In this document: in pieces, positions 10,701-18,771 of the stretch
Numbering within the stretch: position 1 is the first letter of the stretch
Layout of the letters: each line of letters begins with the position of its first letter
From: an uncultured Clostridia bacterium
GTDB lineage: Bacteria; Bacillota_A; Clostridia; Christensenellales; Borkfalkiaceae
Length of the DNA stretch: 64,000 nt
Direction of reading: 5' to 3'
Assembly: GCA_934292955.1 (NCBI GenBank)
Contig: CAKQXZ010000001.1
Span: 28,717 to 92,716, forward strand
Position numbers and translations under genes: made by a program
Notes under the pieces: model-generated
The model's database searches: none
Told to the model about the DNA's origin: nothing
What the model saw: only the letters and a program-made list of their open reading frames with translations

Positions 10701-12518
10701 GCCGTGAGCGGTGATTTCGGGTTTGATCTTAAGGTCTGAAGTGGGACCCCATGACGAGAAGTCGGACATGAACGGGCCCGCCTGATTTTTCCTGCTGATC
10801 TCGATAGTGCCGCGCTCTTTTGAAGCAAGTACTCTTCCTTCGTCGCGCGCGAGCGAACAGACCGCGCCGACGTCGTCGCCGACGGACATCGAGATATTAC
10901 CCGAAACGTTGTTGTAAATTATAATACCCGCCGCGCCTTTAGCTTTAAGCGCAACACGGACTTTTTCTTCGAACGTGGTGTCGCCGCGTTCTACAAGAAC
11001 AATCTTGTTGGTGTAATCTTCGTCGGGATAATCGTTTTCTTTACCTATCCCGGGAATAGTGACGTATTCGAACGAATAACTGTCTGCTCCGACGTAATCA
11101 AGAATTTCGTTGACGAAGTTCTTTTTCTTGTTCGCGTCGGAAGTTGACGCTTCGGTGTAGTAAATGATTTCGCCTTCGTGTATCATGTAATTGGTCATAA
11201 CGCCGTCTACCGAAGCAACCGACAAGGACGCGTCGTAAGTGGACGGAGAACCTACGGTACCCGAATCGGGGTGAATGGTAAGGCCGTTGTTACCGTTCTT
11301 TTCGGAACCCATCGTCGCGTTGTAACTGTTGGACCCTGCCGCAATAAGCGAAATGCCCGCTTTTTTAACGTTTTCGTAAATGGTGGCAACGTTTTCTTTA
11401 TCGTCTTGCCTTGAAAAGCCGCAACTTGTACCGAGCGACATGTTGATAACGTCTACTCCTAAAGTCACGCAGTCTTCCAATGCGGCGAGAAGCCACGACG
11501 TTTTTGCGCCGTCGGTTTCGTCGGAGAAAACTTTCATTATGGCAAGTTGCGCGTTGGGAGCAACGCCCGTAATTACGTCGTCTTGCCCCGCGATAATACC
11601 CGCAACGTGCGTACCGTGTTCGGAGTTGATAGGCAAAACGTCGGGATCTTTATCGGCATAGTCGTATGCGTAAGGAACCTTATTGCTGAGATACACGTCC
11701 GCAACGCTGAGATTTTTGGTGGTTTCGGCTGCGCTGAGTTTGCCGCTTCTTATCTTTGCCGAAACAGTGTTTCTGTCAAGCACGAGATTGGTCGAACCAA
11801 AGCGGCTTGCGTTGAACGCGTCGTGCGTATAATCAAGACCGGTATCGAGAACGGCGACAACAACGCCGCTGCCGTCGATAGTCATGCCCTGTATCGCGTC
11901 TTTGATGGTGTTTTTGAAAATACCCGTTTCTTCGTCGATAGAGTCGGCGTTAACCGCATCGTTTATAACCGGCTTGGTTTCGAGTTTTTCGTAAACGTCG
12001 CCGACGATAACTTTCGCCTTTCTTTCGGAAAGAACTTTTTCTACCTTATAAAAATCGGACGCTTTGACGGTTATTTCGAAACCGCTCAATATGTTATCGT
12101 AACTGTCACCGGGAGTATATTTGATGCCGGACGCGTCGAGAACGCGGTAAAGCGAAGTTCTTTCGCGTTCGGCGGCGGCTAAATAGGAGTTTGCGCTACC
12201 GCTCTTTATATAATCGGAAACGGAAAGATCGGAACCCGACGCTTCGTATGCGGAAACAACGTCGGTAGTCGACATTGCGACGATAACCGAAAGGTCCTGC
12301 CCGTCGGAAACGGTTTCGGGAAGAAGCGAAACGTTGCCGTCGTCAAGCAGACTGCTCAGGTCGTTGTATATACTGTTGTTTAATTTGGTTATGTTGGATG
12401 TTTCGGGCAGATTTGCCGAAGCGTTTTCGGGAACCTGCCTTATAAAAAGTCCCGCGCAAAGGCAAACCGCCATCATAAACGACAGTATTCTTATGGAATT
12501 TTTCTTTGTTTTTGTCAT
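4743..12518 (-). CDS. Giant membrane-anchored subtilisin-like (S8) protease with LRR_5 adhesin region
   Basis: This 2591-residue protein has a signal peptide, a propeptide and an S8 catalytic domain. The triad is visible: Asp225 in AVLDTGLDYTHD, His301 in SEHGTHVAG and Ser625 in LSGTSMAAP. A PA (protease-associated) insert lies between His and Ser at about 503-535, as in lactocepin and C5a-peptidase relatives. Fibronectin-like beta domains follow, then a Big2-like Ig fold (about 1388-1450). A long BspA-type LRR_5 array occupies about 1460-2360, with repeats of the form 'IGxYAFxxCxxLxxVxL'. A helical module of the 'ALPxxITLxxKxxVxxARxAY' type precedes one transmembrane helix (about 2533-2557) and an acidic cytoplasmic tail. 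There is no LPxTG motif. The architecture implies secreted, cell-attached proteolysis with the LRRs as ligand binder. It lies in one apparent operon with peptide-uptake genes. An AAGGAT site precedes the start. Confidence 0.92.
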   Translation of the reverse strand: MTKTKKNSIRILSFMMAVCLCAGLFIRQVPENASANLPETSNITKLNNSIYNDLSSLLDDGNVSLLPETVSDGQDLSVIVAMSTTDVVSAYEASGSDLSVSDYIKSGSANSYLAAAERERTSLYRVLDASGIKYTPGDSYDNILSGFEITVKASDFYKVEKVLSERKAKVIVGDVYEKLETKPVINDAVNADSIDEETGIFKNTIKDAIQGMTIDGSGVVVAVLDTGLDYTHDAFNASRFGSTNLVLDRNTVSAKIRSGKLSAAETTKNLSVADVYLSNKVPYAYDYADKDPDVLPINSEHGTHVAGIIAGQDDVITGVAPNAQLAIMKVFSDETDGAKTSWLLAALEDCVTLGVDVINMSLGTSCGFSRQDDKENVATIYENVKKAGISLIAAGSNSYNATMGSEKNGNNGLTIHPDSGTVGSPSTYDASLSVASVDGVMTNYMIHEGEIIYYTEASTSDANKKKNFVNEILDYVGADSYSFEYVTIPGIGKENDYPDEDYTNKIVLVERGDTTFEEKVRVALKAKGAAGIIIYNNVSGNISMSVGDDVGAVCSLARDEGRVLASKERGTIEISRKNQAGPFMSDFSSWGPTSDLKIKPEITAHGGEIKSAIPGGGYEKLSGTSMAAPNQAGATALVRQYVKYSGKFGNYENGEIDDVDVTKIVNQLMMSSTDILYNKNGLAYAVRKQGSGLMSLTKTASTSSYILTFEKEDLEKGLSGMTDAELLSLAMDKSKLELGDDKNRTGVYKMTFGINNFSNQAATYDVGSIALTEGINKEFTSHGDATVTMNGYGLTGTAKVNSVSGGSSSGNKVTVAAGKIAIVTVTLTLSEEDIAYLEQEYKNPAEKIFKYGMYIEGFITLAGQNGVTDINVPFLSFYGDWTEAPIFDEEYYDTNKDELNDGLNSEDKLMADAYATRVIGGLYSDYIATLGSYYFKQSSSATKIYAEKSHIAISNQVAENSNSNYTISSIRSISAGLMRNAKKIIITATEASTGKEVFRDEILNQMKSFSSGSTIYASSIDVDEANNGFSALNYDLKNNTQYNFRVEAYIDYGNYSDQKNARHVFEFPVYIDFEAPVISDVEFRSEYDKTTKKNRLYADMYVYDNHYTMGIQVGEIVAAKPSSGYSFTMQTFGNYVTPVYSSFNSTSKVTFELTDYIEDIKNAKGILTEDGQTSTMVRNSNSFIATCYDYAMNSATYEIKIPYDILDVYFTEDELWLSPNETKSLTDLINVYPYEKWGEVLDYEVTYNVYDETTGKFVEYQDVDGKGEGRKYVDIISGSIVAKASTAKTTDESKRAYVLVKPKAVSGSSAAFPSLKVYVRSEDDDGYRKIGTPTIQNFRIVDYKTDFAFYNLDSEDRNIGFTGNVSEVEKDAYGNYIFKMYPFEKVTLNVAGDKYSDGIEFRFRSDDESIVKVDSKGQITAVSEGEAGVAAVVYINGKATNYSVYVNVTVKDPFKFQAIYLMSYKGAGGMENGSFNGVVDIPSDKGITTIYDYAFSGYRYVDKDLNTGDVITEEDPYYIKQYYIGNSAIKKIIIPEGVTTINKYAFAYLTELTEIVLPSTLTKIGVGAFEGCNKLKTISFPNGNNLQFINKDAFKMAEAGTVYNFSYDDEDGEIVTLGQSELTQFPFGDKLVAIGNYAFENCELDNVRLPETCQSIGIGAFRNCKNLSTIKFLSVKPVKAGAHAFEGCESLTYLELKAQVISANACSDMTSLETVYLGANVEVINKLAFAGCTSLTNFEIDKNNKTFKVDENNSSLIYSNLGDSESSGRTLVLVAPGYDKKVLTLDSVYEEIAPGAFSATETNKGKINQLVAPGVTRIGEYAFAESNISQYTFGTLTEIGEYAFAGSGITEFPLIEAGATIGDYAFCNTSLKTLTLTGKTGVKIGAYAFANCNKLETVTLADETVIGSHAFYSEIFAAYENYKYGVRADEYLASHFKNYYTKYASADNLYYFDYTKASSSSLTTVTLGSGTVIGDYAFSGNCKLTSVTLAANANGKADTSVGAYAFYDDPALTSINLENAYAIGDYAFSGSQPLSYEFLEYSNGRRYVYKVVESVKLGEEIVASRYAKGNLASVITAADLSNVASLGEGAFRNCVNLATVTMSDAITEIGAYTFSETAIGSIDLSGMTVIGDYAFYGTNFGSADLSNAQSIGKYAFALTALTEVTFGNNATEIGDGAFWYCTKLDSADLSNVATVGASAFEHTALISADLTSATRVGSFAFGDTAIGKVTLGENLTMLGDNPFYGCEIKTFGREEKVENFNSATYVNENYALNDSVLVEDGVLYLKTGDNYELISYPQGKTDVSFTVKSGTTRIAARAFMGFSPVNVVLPYELKSIGDKAFYDCGNLSTVVFTGLTAPALEEQYDEFYHYGDNTPFVTVSDGVSSGLSISKYYMWNIGTHYNNYYYGANFINYVGKVDANLTMIYPANGTNYNEFIYGKYFNTMIQGPHAATARTLAVIAQIEALPSQITLSHKGLVTAARNAYNELGVTTQQALVTNYEKLTNAEATIEFLSRRNDSSSSEDSSADNNNGGVPVVLWIVIPCVLIVAAAVVVYFMVFKKKIGAKAEDNSADDAKNEQTEDSPEDNSDDEN

Positions 12519-12598
12519 TTTCGTTTATCCTTGTATAGTACGGGCGGTATTTTTGCCCGAAAATCGCATTTTTTCGCAATCTGTAAAACATGGCTTAC

Positions 12599-12625
12599 CC
12601 CGTCGGCCTTTTTCAGTCCGACGGG
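12599..12625 (-). other. Intergenic GC hairpin between the 1863-residue lipoprotein and the protease
   Basis: The arms CCCGTCGG (12599-12606) and CCGACGGG (12618-12625) form a perfect 8-bp stem. No T-run follows on the minus strand. A smaller hairpin (CGGGC/GCCCG, 12541-12559) lies just before the protease ribosome binding site. I found no convincing promoter in this 124-bp gap, so the hairpins more likely tune or stabilise a shared transcript than end it. Confidence 0.5.
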
Positions 12626-12642
12626 ATAACTTCGGTTTATTT

Positions 12643-15600
12643 TCAGTTGCTTCCGATTTCTACGGAAGTCTTATCACCGTTGAACGCGACGGTGATATCT
12701 CTTGCGGTGTCGCCGTAGAACGATACCACATACTTGCCGTTTTCTTCGTCGTACGAAGTGGATTTCGCATAGTAGGTCGTGTAATAAGTTCCGAACACCG
12801 ACGAAGTGTTCTTAACAACGTAAAGCTTAACGTCCACATTGCCGGCTTCGTCTTCGGTGTATTCTACATAAGAACCTGCGTTGTTGTAAGCGACTTTCAT
12901 TTCGATCGCTTCGAACGACTTGATCGTATCGTACTTGGGATTTTCTTCGCCGATCGCGCCGTTTTCAGCCCCGAACGCGACTTTGTAAAGTACGGAAGAA
13001 AGAACTCTGCTTTCTTTGACTTCGTTGCCGTCGCTGTCGGTACCCGTTACGACTTCGCCCGTAGTTCTCGAAACAAGCCACAGCGAATTGTAATCGACCG
13101 CACCTTCGGCGTCTCTGCCGTAAGTCGACTGAGATACAGCGACGTTTTCGCCGTTCAATGCGATAGTAGCCGAATAAACTCTGCCGAGAACAACCGATTC
13201 GTTTTCGGTAAAGAATACTCTTTCGACCGTGACGTCGTACTTCTTGCCGATATATTCGGTCTGGAGTTCGCTTACATGGTTTATAGCGTCGATCGTGTAG
13301 CCGTAACCCGAGAAGTACTGATATTTGCTGAACGTGAACGCTATCGAGTAACGGTTGTTTTCCTTATCGGTCATAAACAACCTGAACGTGCTGCCGGTTA
13401 AAGTAAAGTCGCTTGTGGTGACAACGGTAACCGGTTTCTCGTTACTACCGCTTCCCTGAACGGTTTCTTTACGACCGGTTTCGTTTTCGAATGTCAGGAT
13501 CGAATTATCTTCGCTGTTTCTGAGCGGGAAGTATTCCGTAAGAGTTGCTTCTACGGTTTTGCCCGTTTCTTCACCGTCTTTATCGAATACTTTTCTGAAA
13601 GCAAACGTTCCGTAATTGGTTTCGTTAATCGCCTGAATCTGTTCTTCGGTAACGGTTACGCCCTGAAGGGCCGACATATAAAGGAGTGCCATTCCGTCGT
13701 TATAAGCACGGCTGCCGCCCGACATTTCCCATACCATCGAATCGACGGTGTAGGTGCTGCCCGTCTGCCCCGCAAACGTGAGCGTGATATCGAACAGGAA
13801 GTGAGCGTTACCCGAAGCGGTAAGATCGAAGTAAGTGTGGAAAGAACCGTCTTCGTTCTTTTCGCGTTTAATGGTGCCGCTGAAGACTATGGGGTTACCC
13901 TTGGAGTCTTTAAGCGGATTGCCGTCTTTATCGAGAAGGTCGATAGCCGCGGTGATGGAGAAGGCGTCTTTTCCGTTAGGCTTGAAAGTAAAGTTCCCGA
14001 AATATGCCTTTGTATCGTCGCTGTAATTTACGGGATAATAAGCCGAAGTTTCTTCGCTTCTTGCAAAACTTACGTCCGAACCGCTCGTAGCGTAATACTT
14101 TTCGGTTTCGCCGTTTACACCCCATTCTTTAACGTTGGTCTGTTCGCCGAATTCTACTTTTACGAAACCGTAGTCGTTGTGTCCGTCGGCAGTCCAATCC
14201 TGATAGTATAACGTGTAAATTTCTTTACCGTTAACAATAGTCATTTCGTAGTAGTAGGTTCTGCTGTCGTCGCCTTTGGCGTAGGTAGCATAACCGTTGC
14301 TGCTGAAGTACAGAGAATACAAGTCTTCGGTGTAGTAACCTTTCTGATTGAAGTTCTGCGCTTCTACCGTGCGGCCTTCGGTGTTGTATCTGTAAATGCA
14401 GGAATCGGTCGCGCTTACATAAAAGTACAGCAAACCGTAAGCTTCGCCTTCGCTCGGAGTAATGAGCGTATACGAACCTACAGTCGCTCTGCCCGTTCTG
14501 CCGTCTATTCTTCTTGCCACGCCGTAGCTCGTAAGAACGAGAACAGACCAGTCTTCGGAATTGATATAGGTATATTCCACTTCGGTTGCGACTTCCACGA
14601 AAACGTTAATCGTACTGTTGCCGCTCTGCGCGGTGGTAAGAATACCTTTGGTTTCGACGTAATCGCCTTTTACCGATTTGTACCTGATAACGATATAAGT
14701 TTTATCGTTTTCTTTTATGAACTTGTAGTAAGCGTTTTCGTCTACCGTTATCTGTCTTGCTTTACCGTTCGGGTCTTCGATATATTCGCCGTTCGTATCG
14801 AGCTCGAATTTACCATTTTTATCTACTTTATATCTGATTACTTCGCCGTTTTCTTTTCTCGCATAGTCGTAAACCTTTGCGTGAGCGACCGTCCCGAAAT
14901 CGCCTTCGTTGCCGTAACCGTCGAGTTCGAAGATCATACCCGAAGCCGACTGGTTTTTAAGGAACACGAACTGGCCGTATTCGGTGTTGCGAACGGTACA
15001 TGTGTTTTCCGCTTTATTAAGGTCTACGTAGAAAGTATAACTCGTCTGCGAAACGGTAAGAACAAGCATTACCTGATTTTCGACGGAAGTATCGAAATAG
15101 AAGAACGTGATGCTTTCGTCTTTTTTGGTTTCGACGCCGTTATCGTCGGTCGTAGTGGTTTCGTAAGTGTATTTCGCTAGAATGAAGCCGTCGAGAGTGA
15201 GCGATTTGCATACGCCGAGATCACTGAAGAATCTGCTGATTCCGCCGTCGGCGAAAGTGTAAGTTCCGCCGAGATCGCTGCTGCGTTTTGCAAATACGTT
15301 GTTGTTGCCCGACGTGAAGGTAATGAAATCAAACGTCTGCGAACCGTCTTTAGCGGTAAACTTCATAACGTTTACGCCGCCGACGACTTCTTCGGTCGTT
15401 TCAACCGTACCTTCGGTTGCGGTGGTAACTTTTCCGCCTTCTGCGGTTTCGTCCTGTTTTACAACCGTGTAGGTTGCGCCGCCCTTACCGTCGAGCTCCA
15501 TTACTTCGTTTCTCGTAATATAGCCGTTAGTCGTTACCGCGTAAGCGAAAGACGGCATATAATCGTAAAGCCTGTAAGTCTTTGCTTCTTCGTCGATATC

Positions 15601-18234
15601 GAACGCGAAGTACTTATACGAAAGTTTATTATCCGTTTCGACGATCGCCTGCAGATAGAAGAAGCTGGTGCTGCCGTCGGAATTGGTACGTTTTGAGAAC
15701 AAACCGCTGTAAACCGTATTGTCTTTGGTGAAGTTTGCAAACGCGCCGTAAACAAAAGTACTTTTGGTTTCGTCTTTTTCATCGACTTCGATATGACTGC
15801 CGTAAACGACAAGGCTGCCTTGCTCGCCCGATACGTTTGTATAGGTCTGTTTTTCGTCTTTGGAATCGCCTTCTTTAAGCGTGATCGTTTTCCAGTAAAT
15901 TACGCTGCTGGTGCCGCTGCTCGAATAAAGCGTATAAGTGGCAAAGGTAATTTCGCTGCAATTTGTAAAGTCGGTCGAATATTCGTAACCGAAACCTTCT
16001 TTATTTACAAGGTTTTCAAAATCGGCTGCGGTGTTCGCAACGATATTGAAAAATCTGTAAGTGTTTGTTTTTTCGTCGATAAGTTCGCAGGAACCCGAAG
16101 CGAGCAGCACATAGCCGCGGCTCCGGTTCATACCGTAAACGGACATTTTATCGGTACCCGTAATTACGATAAGACGATCGGAATATCTGTATGCTCCGCG
16201 AACGTACGAATATTCGGCATATTCGGCTTCGGCGTCGGCAAACGTATAAACGGTGTTGCCGTCTACCGTTTCCGCTCTGAGCATGAAATACCTTTCGTTC
16301 TGACCGTTGACGTCACAGAAATTAACGAGTATGCCGCCAAGACCGGTCGACTTGACGGTATAGAACATGCCCGCAGTGGACGTCTTGCCGTCAAAATAGG
16401 TCGCGTTGTAAGAACCGTCGAGAACGAGCGTTCTGTCGCCGTCCGTGAACGTATTCTGCAAGGTCGAGTTATAAGTCGTGTAACCCACAACTTCGCCGTC
16501 CTGCTCGATAAGTCTGAACGAGCCTGCGTAAGAACCGTTAGACGAATACAGATCCATGTACGCGCCGTTATAGTTGTAGTAGAAGTTCTGCGACTGCGAA
16601 GCAACGTAGGTTGCCATTCCGAAACCGTTGAGCGCGAGATAGTAACCGTATTTCTCGTCGATTCTGCCAAGCGCGCCTTTATAAACCTGATAGCGATAAA
16701 GGATCTTGCCGTATTCTTCTTCGTCCCTTACAAGGAAGACGGGGTCGGAACCGTAAGAACCGATAATGCAGTTCATCGTCTGCCCTGCAAGTTCGCCGTC
16801 GGTAAAGGTGATTACATACAGACCGTTTTCGTCTATAACGTAACTGCCGTTGGATTCTTTAGGCTTGCTGTAATCGTTGCCGTTGGCGTCGGCAAGTTTT
16901 TTGTAAGTAGCCTTGCTCGAGTTGTCGAACACAAGCTGAGTTTTGGCGTCGACGTTGACGCTTGCGCTGCGCGACGAGAATTTAAGGCTGTATTTGCTGT
17001 AACTCTTAGCGCGGCTGTTATCGGTGTAGGCAAAGTTCGTACCGGTTACGATATAACCCGTGAATGTAATACCTTCGCTGTCGTTCGAAGAAGTATCGAA
17101 CCTGAAAGCCTTGCTTGCGGCGTTGTATTCGCCTCTGAAATAGGTTTCCGCACGATAAAGCAGAACCTGATATTCGCTGTTCGCTTTTTCGATTACGAAA
17201 ATCTTGTCGCTGCCGCCGAACATATCGGAATAACCGACAGACCACTTAGCGTAAAGGGTTACGTCGGACGTGGGACAAATGTCGTCGGTGGAAACAAGCG
17301 CGCCGCCGTTCTGATAAACGGAATTGTCGGGAATGACGTTAACGCCGTAAACGACGTCGCCGTTTCTTTCGGTCGACCACCCGCTGAGCAGATATCCGTC
17401 TACCGTCCAGTCGTTTACGGGAGCGGAAACCGCTTTGTTGCCGTATTTGACTCTTTCGGTTTTGGTAAGACGGGTTCCGTCGGGTTTGTTTGCGTTATAG
17501 GTAACGGTGAGAACGCTTCTGTTGTATCTGAAGGTGAACTCGTTTACTTCTGTAGAAGAAATCGTTCCGCTTGCGCTCGAGTCTACAGCCTGTACGCCGT
17601 CGATACGGGGGGGCGCGATCTTCGCGTCTTTAAGCCCGTAGCCGATTATGGTAAGTTTTTCGTCGAGCGTATATCCGTCGTCGTCGAGATTCTGCAGTTC
17701 GACCTTGACGGTGTATTTGTATTCGTAAGTCGCCGTGAGAGTAAGCCCGCCCGCAGATAAAGTCGCGTTGTCGCCGACGACCTGGTTTTTATCGGTATAC
17801 CAACCGTGAAATTTCGATTCGGGAACTTTTTCCGATCTTGCCGGTTTCTCGTTTTCGATGTACTGTTTGATTTTCTGCCCGACAGCGGCTTTGATCGTTT
17901 TGTAAACCGAGCCGTCGGCATTTTTGAGTACGAGTTCGGCCGTCTGCGTCCATTTAGCGTAAACGGTCAGATTTTTATCCGCTTTAACGCTCGTTACGGC
18001 TTCGCCCGAAAAATTTTCGGTAAGGTACCAGCCGTCAAAAACGTAGCCGTCTTTCTGCGTAACTTTATCGGCAAGAGAAAGTTCTTCGCCTTTTGCGAGC
18101 TCTGCTTTCGAAACCGCGCTTCCGCCGTTGGTTTCAAACGTTACGGTGCATTTCTTCTTGCAGCCGATCGCAAAAAGACAGTTTGCGCAGCAAAGAAGTA
18201 TCAGGATTGTCGTCAAAATTGTCTTTTTCTTCAT
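12643..18234 (-). CDS. Giant lipoprotein: InlB-type repeats plus a long novel beta-repeat region
   Basis: This 1863-residue protein has a lipoprotein signal with the cysteine at residue 25 (LFAIGC). At least four InlB-type/Flg_new-like beta repeats occupy about residues 28-320, marked by 'GYVFDGWYLTENF', 'LTVYAKW', 'FHGWYTDKN' and 'VTLYAKW'. The remaining roughly 1500 residues are aromatic- and threonine-rich, beta-predicted, and built on a loose recurring theme of the form 'LDGxGxATYxxxxG ... GxYxxxxxxxxxFxF'. I do not recognise a family in that part. There is no enzymatic motif and no C-terminal anchor. It is the first gene behind a good promoter (18400-18429) and precedes the S8 protease by 124 bp, so it is probably the first product of the protease and peptide-uptake operon. 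The ATG has CGGAG upstream. A surface adhesin or scaffold role is inferred. Confidence 0.85.
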   Translation of the reverse strand: MKKKTILTTILILLCCANCLFAIGCKKKCTVTFETNGGSAVSKAELAKGEELSLADKVTQKDGYVFDGWYLTENFSGEAVTSVKADKNLTVYAKWTQTAELVLKNADGSVYKTIKAAVGQKIKQYIENEKPARSEKVPESKFHGWYTDKNQVVGDNATLSAGGLTLTATYEYKYTVKVELQNLDDDGYTLDEKLTIIGYGLKDAKIAPPRIDGVQAVDSSASGTISSTEVNEFTFRYNRSVLTVTYNANKPDGTRLTKTERVKYGNKAVSAPVNDWTVDGYLLSGWSTERNGDVVYGVNVIPDNSVYQNGGALVSTDDICPTSDVTLYAKWSVGYSDMFGGSDKIFVIEKANSEYQVLLYRAETYFRGEYNAASKAFRFDTSSNDSEGITFTGYIVTGTNFAYTDNSRAKSYSKYSLKFSSRSASVNVDAKTQLVFDNSSKATYKKLADANGNDYSKPKESNGSYVIDENGLYVITFTDGELAGQTMNCIIGSYGSDPVFLVRDEEEYGKILYRYQVYKGALGRIDEKYGYYLALNGFGMATYVASQSQNFYYNYNGAYMDLYSSNGSYAGSFRLIEQDGEVVGYTTYNSTLQNTFTDGDRTLVLDGSYNATYFDGKTSTAGMFYTVKSTGLGGILVNFCDVNGQNERYFMLRAETVDGNTVYTFADAEAEYAEYSYVRGAYRYSDRLIVITGTDKMSVYGMNRSRGYVLLASGSCELIDEKTNTYRFFNIVANTAADFENLVNKEGFGYEYSTDFTNCSEITFATYTLYSSSGTSSVIYWKTITLKEGDSKDEKQTYTNVSGEQGSLVVYGSHIEVDEKDETKSTFVYGAFANFTKDNTVYSGLFSKRTNSDGSTSFFYLQAIVETDNKLSYKYFAFDIDEEAKTYRLYDYMPSFAYAVTTNGYITRNEVMELDGKGGATYTVVKQDETAEGGKVTTATEGTVETTEEVVGGVNVMKFTAKDGSQTFDFITFTSGNNNVFAKRSSDLGGTYTFADGGISRFFSDLGVCKSLTLDGFILAKYTYETTTTDDNGVETKKDESITFFYFDTSVENQVMLVLTVSQTSYTFYVDLNKAENTCTVRNTEYGQFVFLKNQSASGMIFELDGYGNEGDFGTVAHAKVYDYARKENGEVIRYKVDKNGKFELDTNGEYIEDPNGKARQITVDENAYYKFIKENDKTYIVIRYKSVKGDYVETKGILTTAQSGNSTINVFVEVATEVEYTYINSEDWSVLVLTSYGVARRIDGRTGRATVGSYTLITPSEGEAYGLLYFYVSATDSCIYRYNTEGRTVEAQNFNQKGYYTEDLYSLYFSSNGYATYAKGDDSRTYYYEMTIVNGKEIYTLYYQDWTADGHNDYGFVKVEFGEQTNVKEWGVNGETEKYYATSGSDVSFARSEETSAYYPVNYSDDTKAYFGNFTFKPNGKDAFSITAAIDLLDKDGNPLKDSKGNPIVFSGTIKREKNEDGSFHTYFDLTASGNAHFLFDITLTFAGQTGSTYTVDSMVWEMSGGSRAYNDGMALLYMSALQGVTVTEEQIQAINETNYGTFAFRKVFDKDGEETGKTVEATLTEYFPLRNSEDNSILTFENETGRKETVQGSGSNEKPVTVVTTSDFTLTGSTFRLFMTDKENNRYSIAFTFSKYQYFSGYGYTIDAINHVSELQTEYIGKKYDVTVERVFFTENESVVLGRVYSATIALNGENVAVSQSTYGRDAEGAVDYNSLWLVSRTTGEVVTGTDSDGNEVKESRVLSSVLYKVAFGAENGAIGEENPKYDTIKSFEAIEMKVAYNNAGSYVEYTEDEAGNVDVKLYVVKNTSSVFGTYYTTYYAKSTSYDEENGKYVVSFYGDTARDITVAFNGDKTSVEIGSN

Positions 18235-18399
18235 TTTATCTACTCCGTAAAGGTGTTTTTCGTAAATTTCCGACGGATTTTAATTTTCCGCCGTCATCGC
18301 TTATTGCCGCAGATTACTCCGCGGAGAGTTAAGTTGTGCCTATTGCAGGTATAAGTTATAATTATATCTGCAAAATCCGATAATCTCGGAACGGGTTTG

Positions 18400-18429
18400 A
18401 TTATATCACTATAGCCGATTGTCCGTCAA
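18400..18429 (-). promoter_or_regulatory. Sigma-A-type promoter for the protease/peptide-uptake operon
   Basis: On the minus strand TTGACG (18424-18429) is separated by 18 bp from TATAAT (18400-18405). Transcription would start near 18393, leaving a leader of about 158 nt that contains the palindrome CTCCGCGGAG and a GACGG/CCGTC hairpin. The -35 box lies between two conserved blocks of a dispersed repeat. Confidence 0.75.
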
Positions 18430-18444
18430 GCAAAAACAAGCCGT
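18409..18444. repeat. Diverged copy of the dispersed palindromic element
   Basis: CTATAGCCGATTGTCCG (18409-18425) resembles the CTATAAGTCGATTATCG block found at 60960 and 62050. It is followed by AAGCAAAAACAAGCCGT (18428-18444), identical over 17 bp to 60989-61005. Co-occurrence of both blocks in the same order at two loci 42 kb apart supports a common origin. Confidence 0.6.
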
Positions 18445-18604
18445 ATACGCAACACTCTTTCATAATCCGCAAAAAAATATTATATATATAATATATTATA
18501 CCTTGCGCGCGCAAATATATTTGAGATTGCGACGATTTAAGCTGAAAAAATGCTTTTTACCCGCTCCGACGGAACGGCGTTTTTACGATTTTGGGTCAAT
18601 CGGG

Positions 18605-18650
18605 ATAAAAAAACATAAGGGGACTTGAAGTTTTTACCTTCAAATCCCCC
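18605..18650 (-). terminator. Intrinsic terminator of the 1128-residue lipoprotein transcript
   Basis: The stem GGGGACTTGAAG (18619-18630) pairs with CTTCAAATCCCC (18638-18649), with one mismatch and a 7-nt loop. On the minus strand it is followed by a T-rich run (A7 at 18607-18613 on the plus strand). It lies about 120 bp after the stop at 18772. The surrounding gap 18235-18771 otherwise holds only the promoter, repeat and palindrome listed separately. Confidence 0.85.
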
Positions 18651-18660
18651 GTTTTATGCA

Positions 18661-18689
18661 AAAATTGTATTTTCTATGCATACAATTTT
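18661..18689. other. Perfect AT-rich inverted repeat
   Basis: AAAATTGTAT (18661-18670) and ATACAATTTT (18680-18689) are exact inverted repeats around a 9-nt spacer. It lies between the stop of the LRR lipoprotein and its terminator. It could be an RNA hairpin or a protein-binding site; the sequence does not decide. Confidence 0.5.
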
Positions 18690-18771
18690 ACGTTACTTGC
18701 CGCACGTTCGCAGCCATTATATCCTTTCCGTTCTCTTTCTTCGGGTAAACCGCGCGTTTTGACACGGTTGT

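Noticed and set aside
15793..17760. 655-codon plus-strand frame antisense to the 1863-residue lipoprotein
   Set aside because: Shadow frame. The minus-strand gene has a signal peptide, domains, promoter and ribosome binding site.
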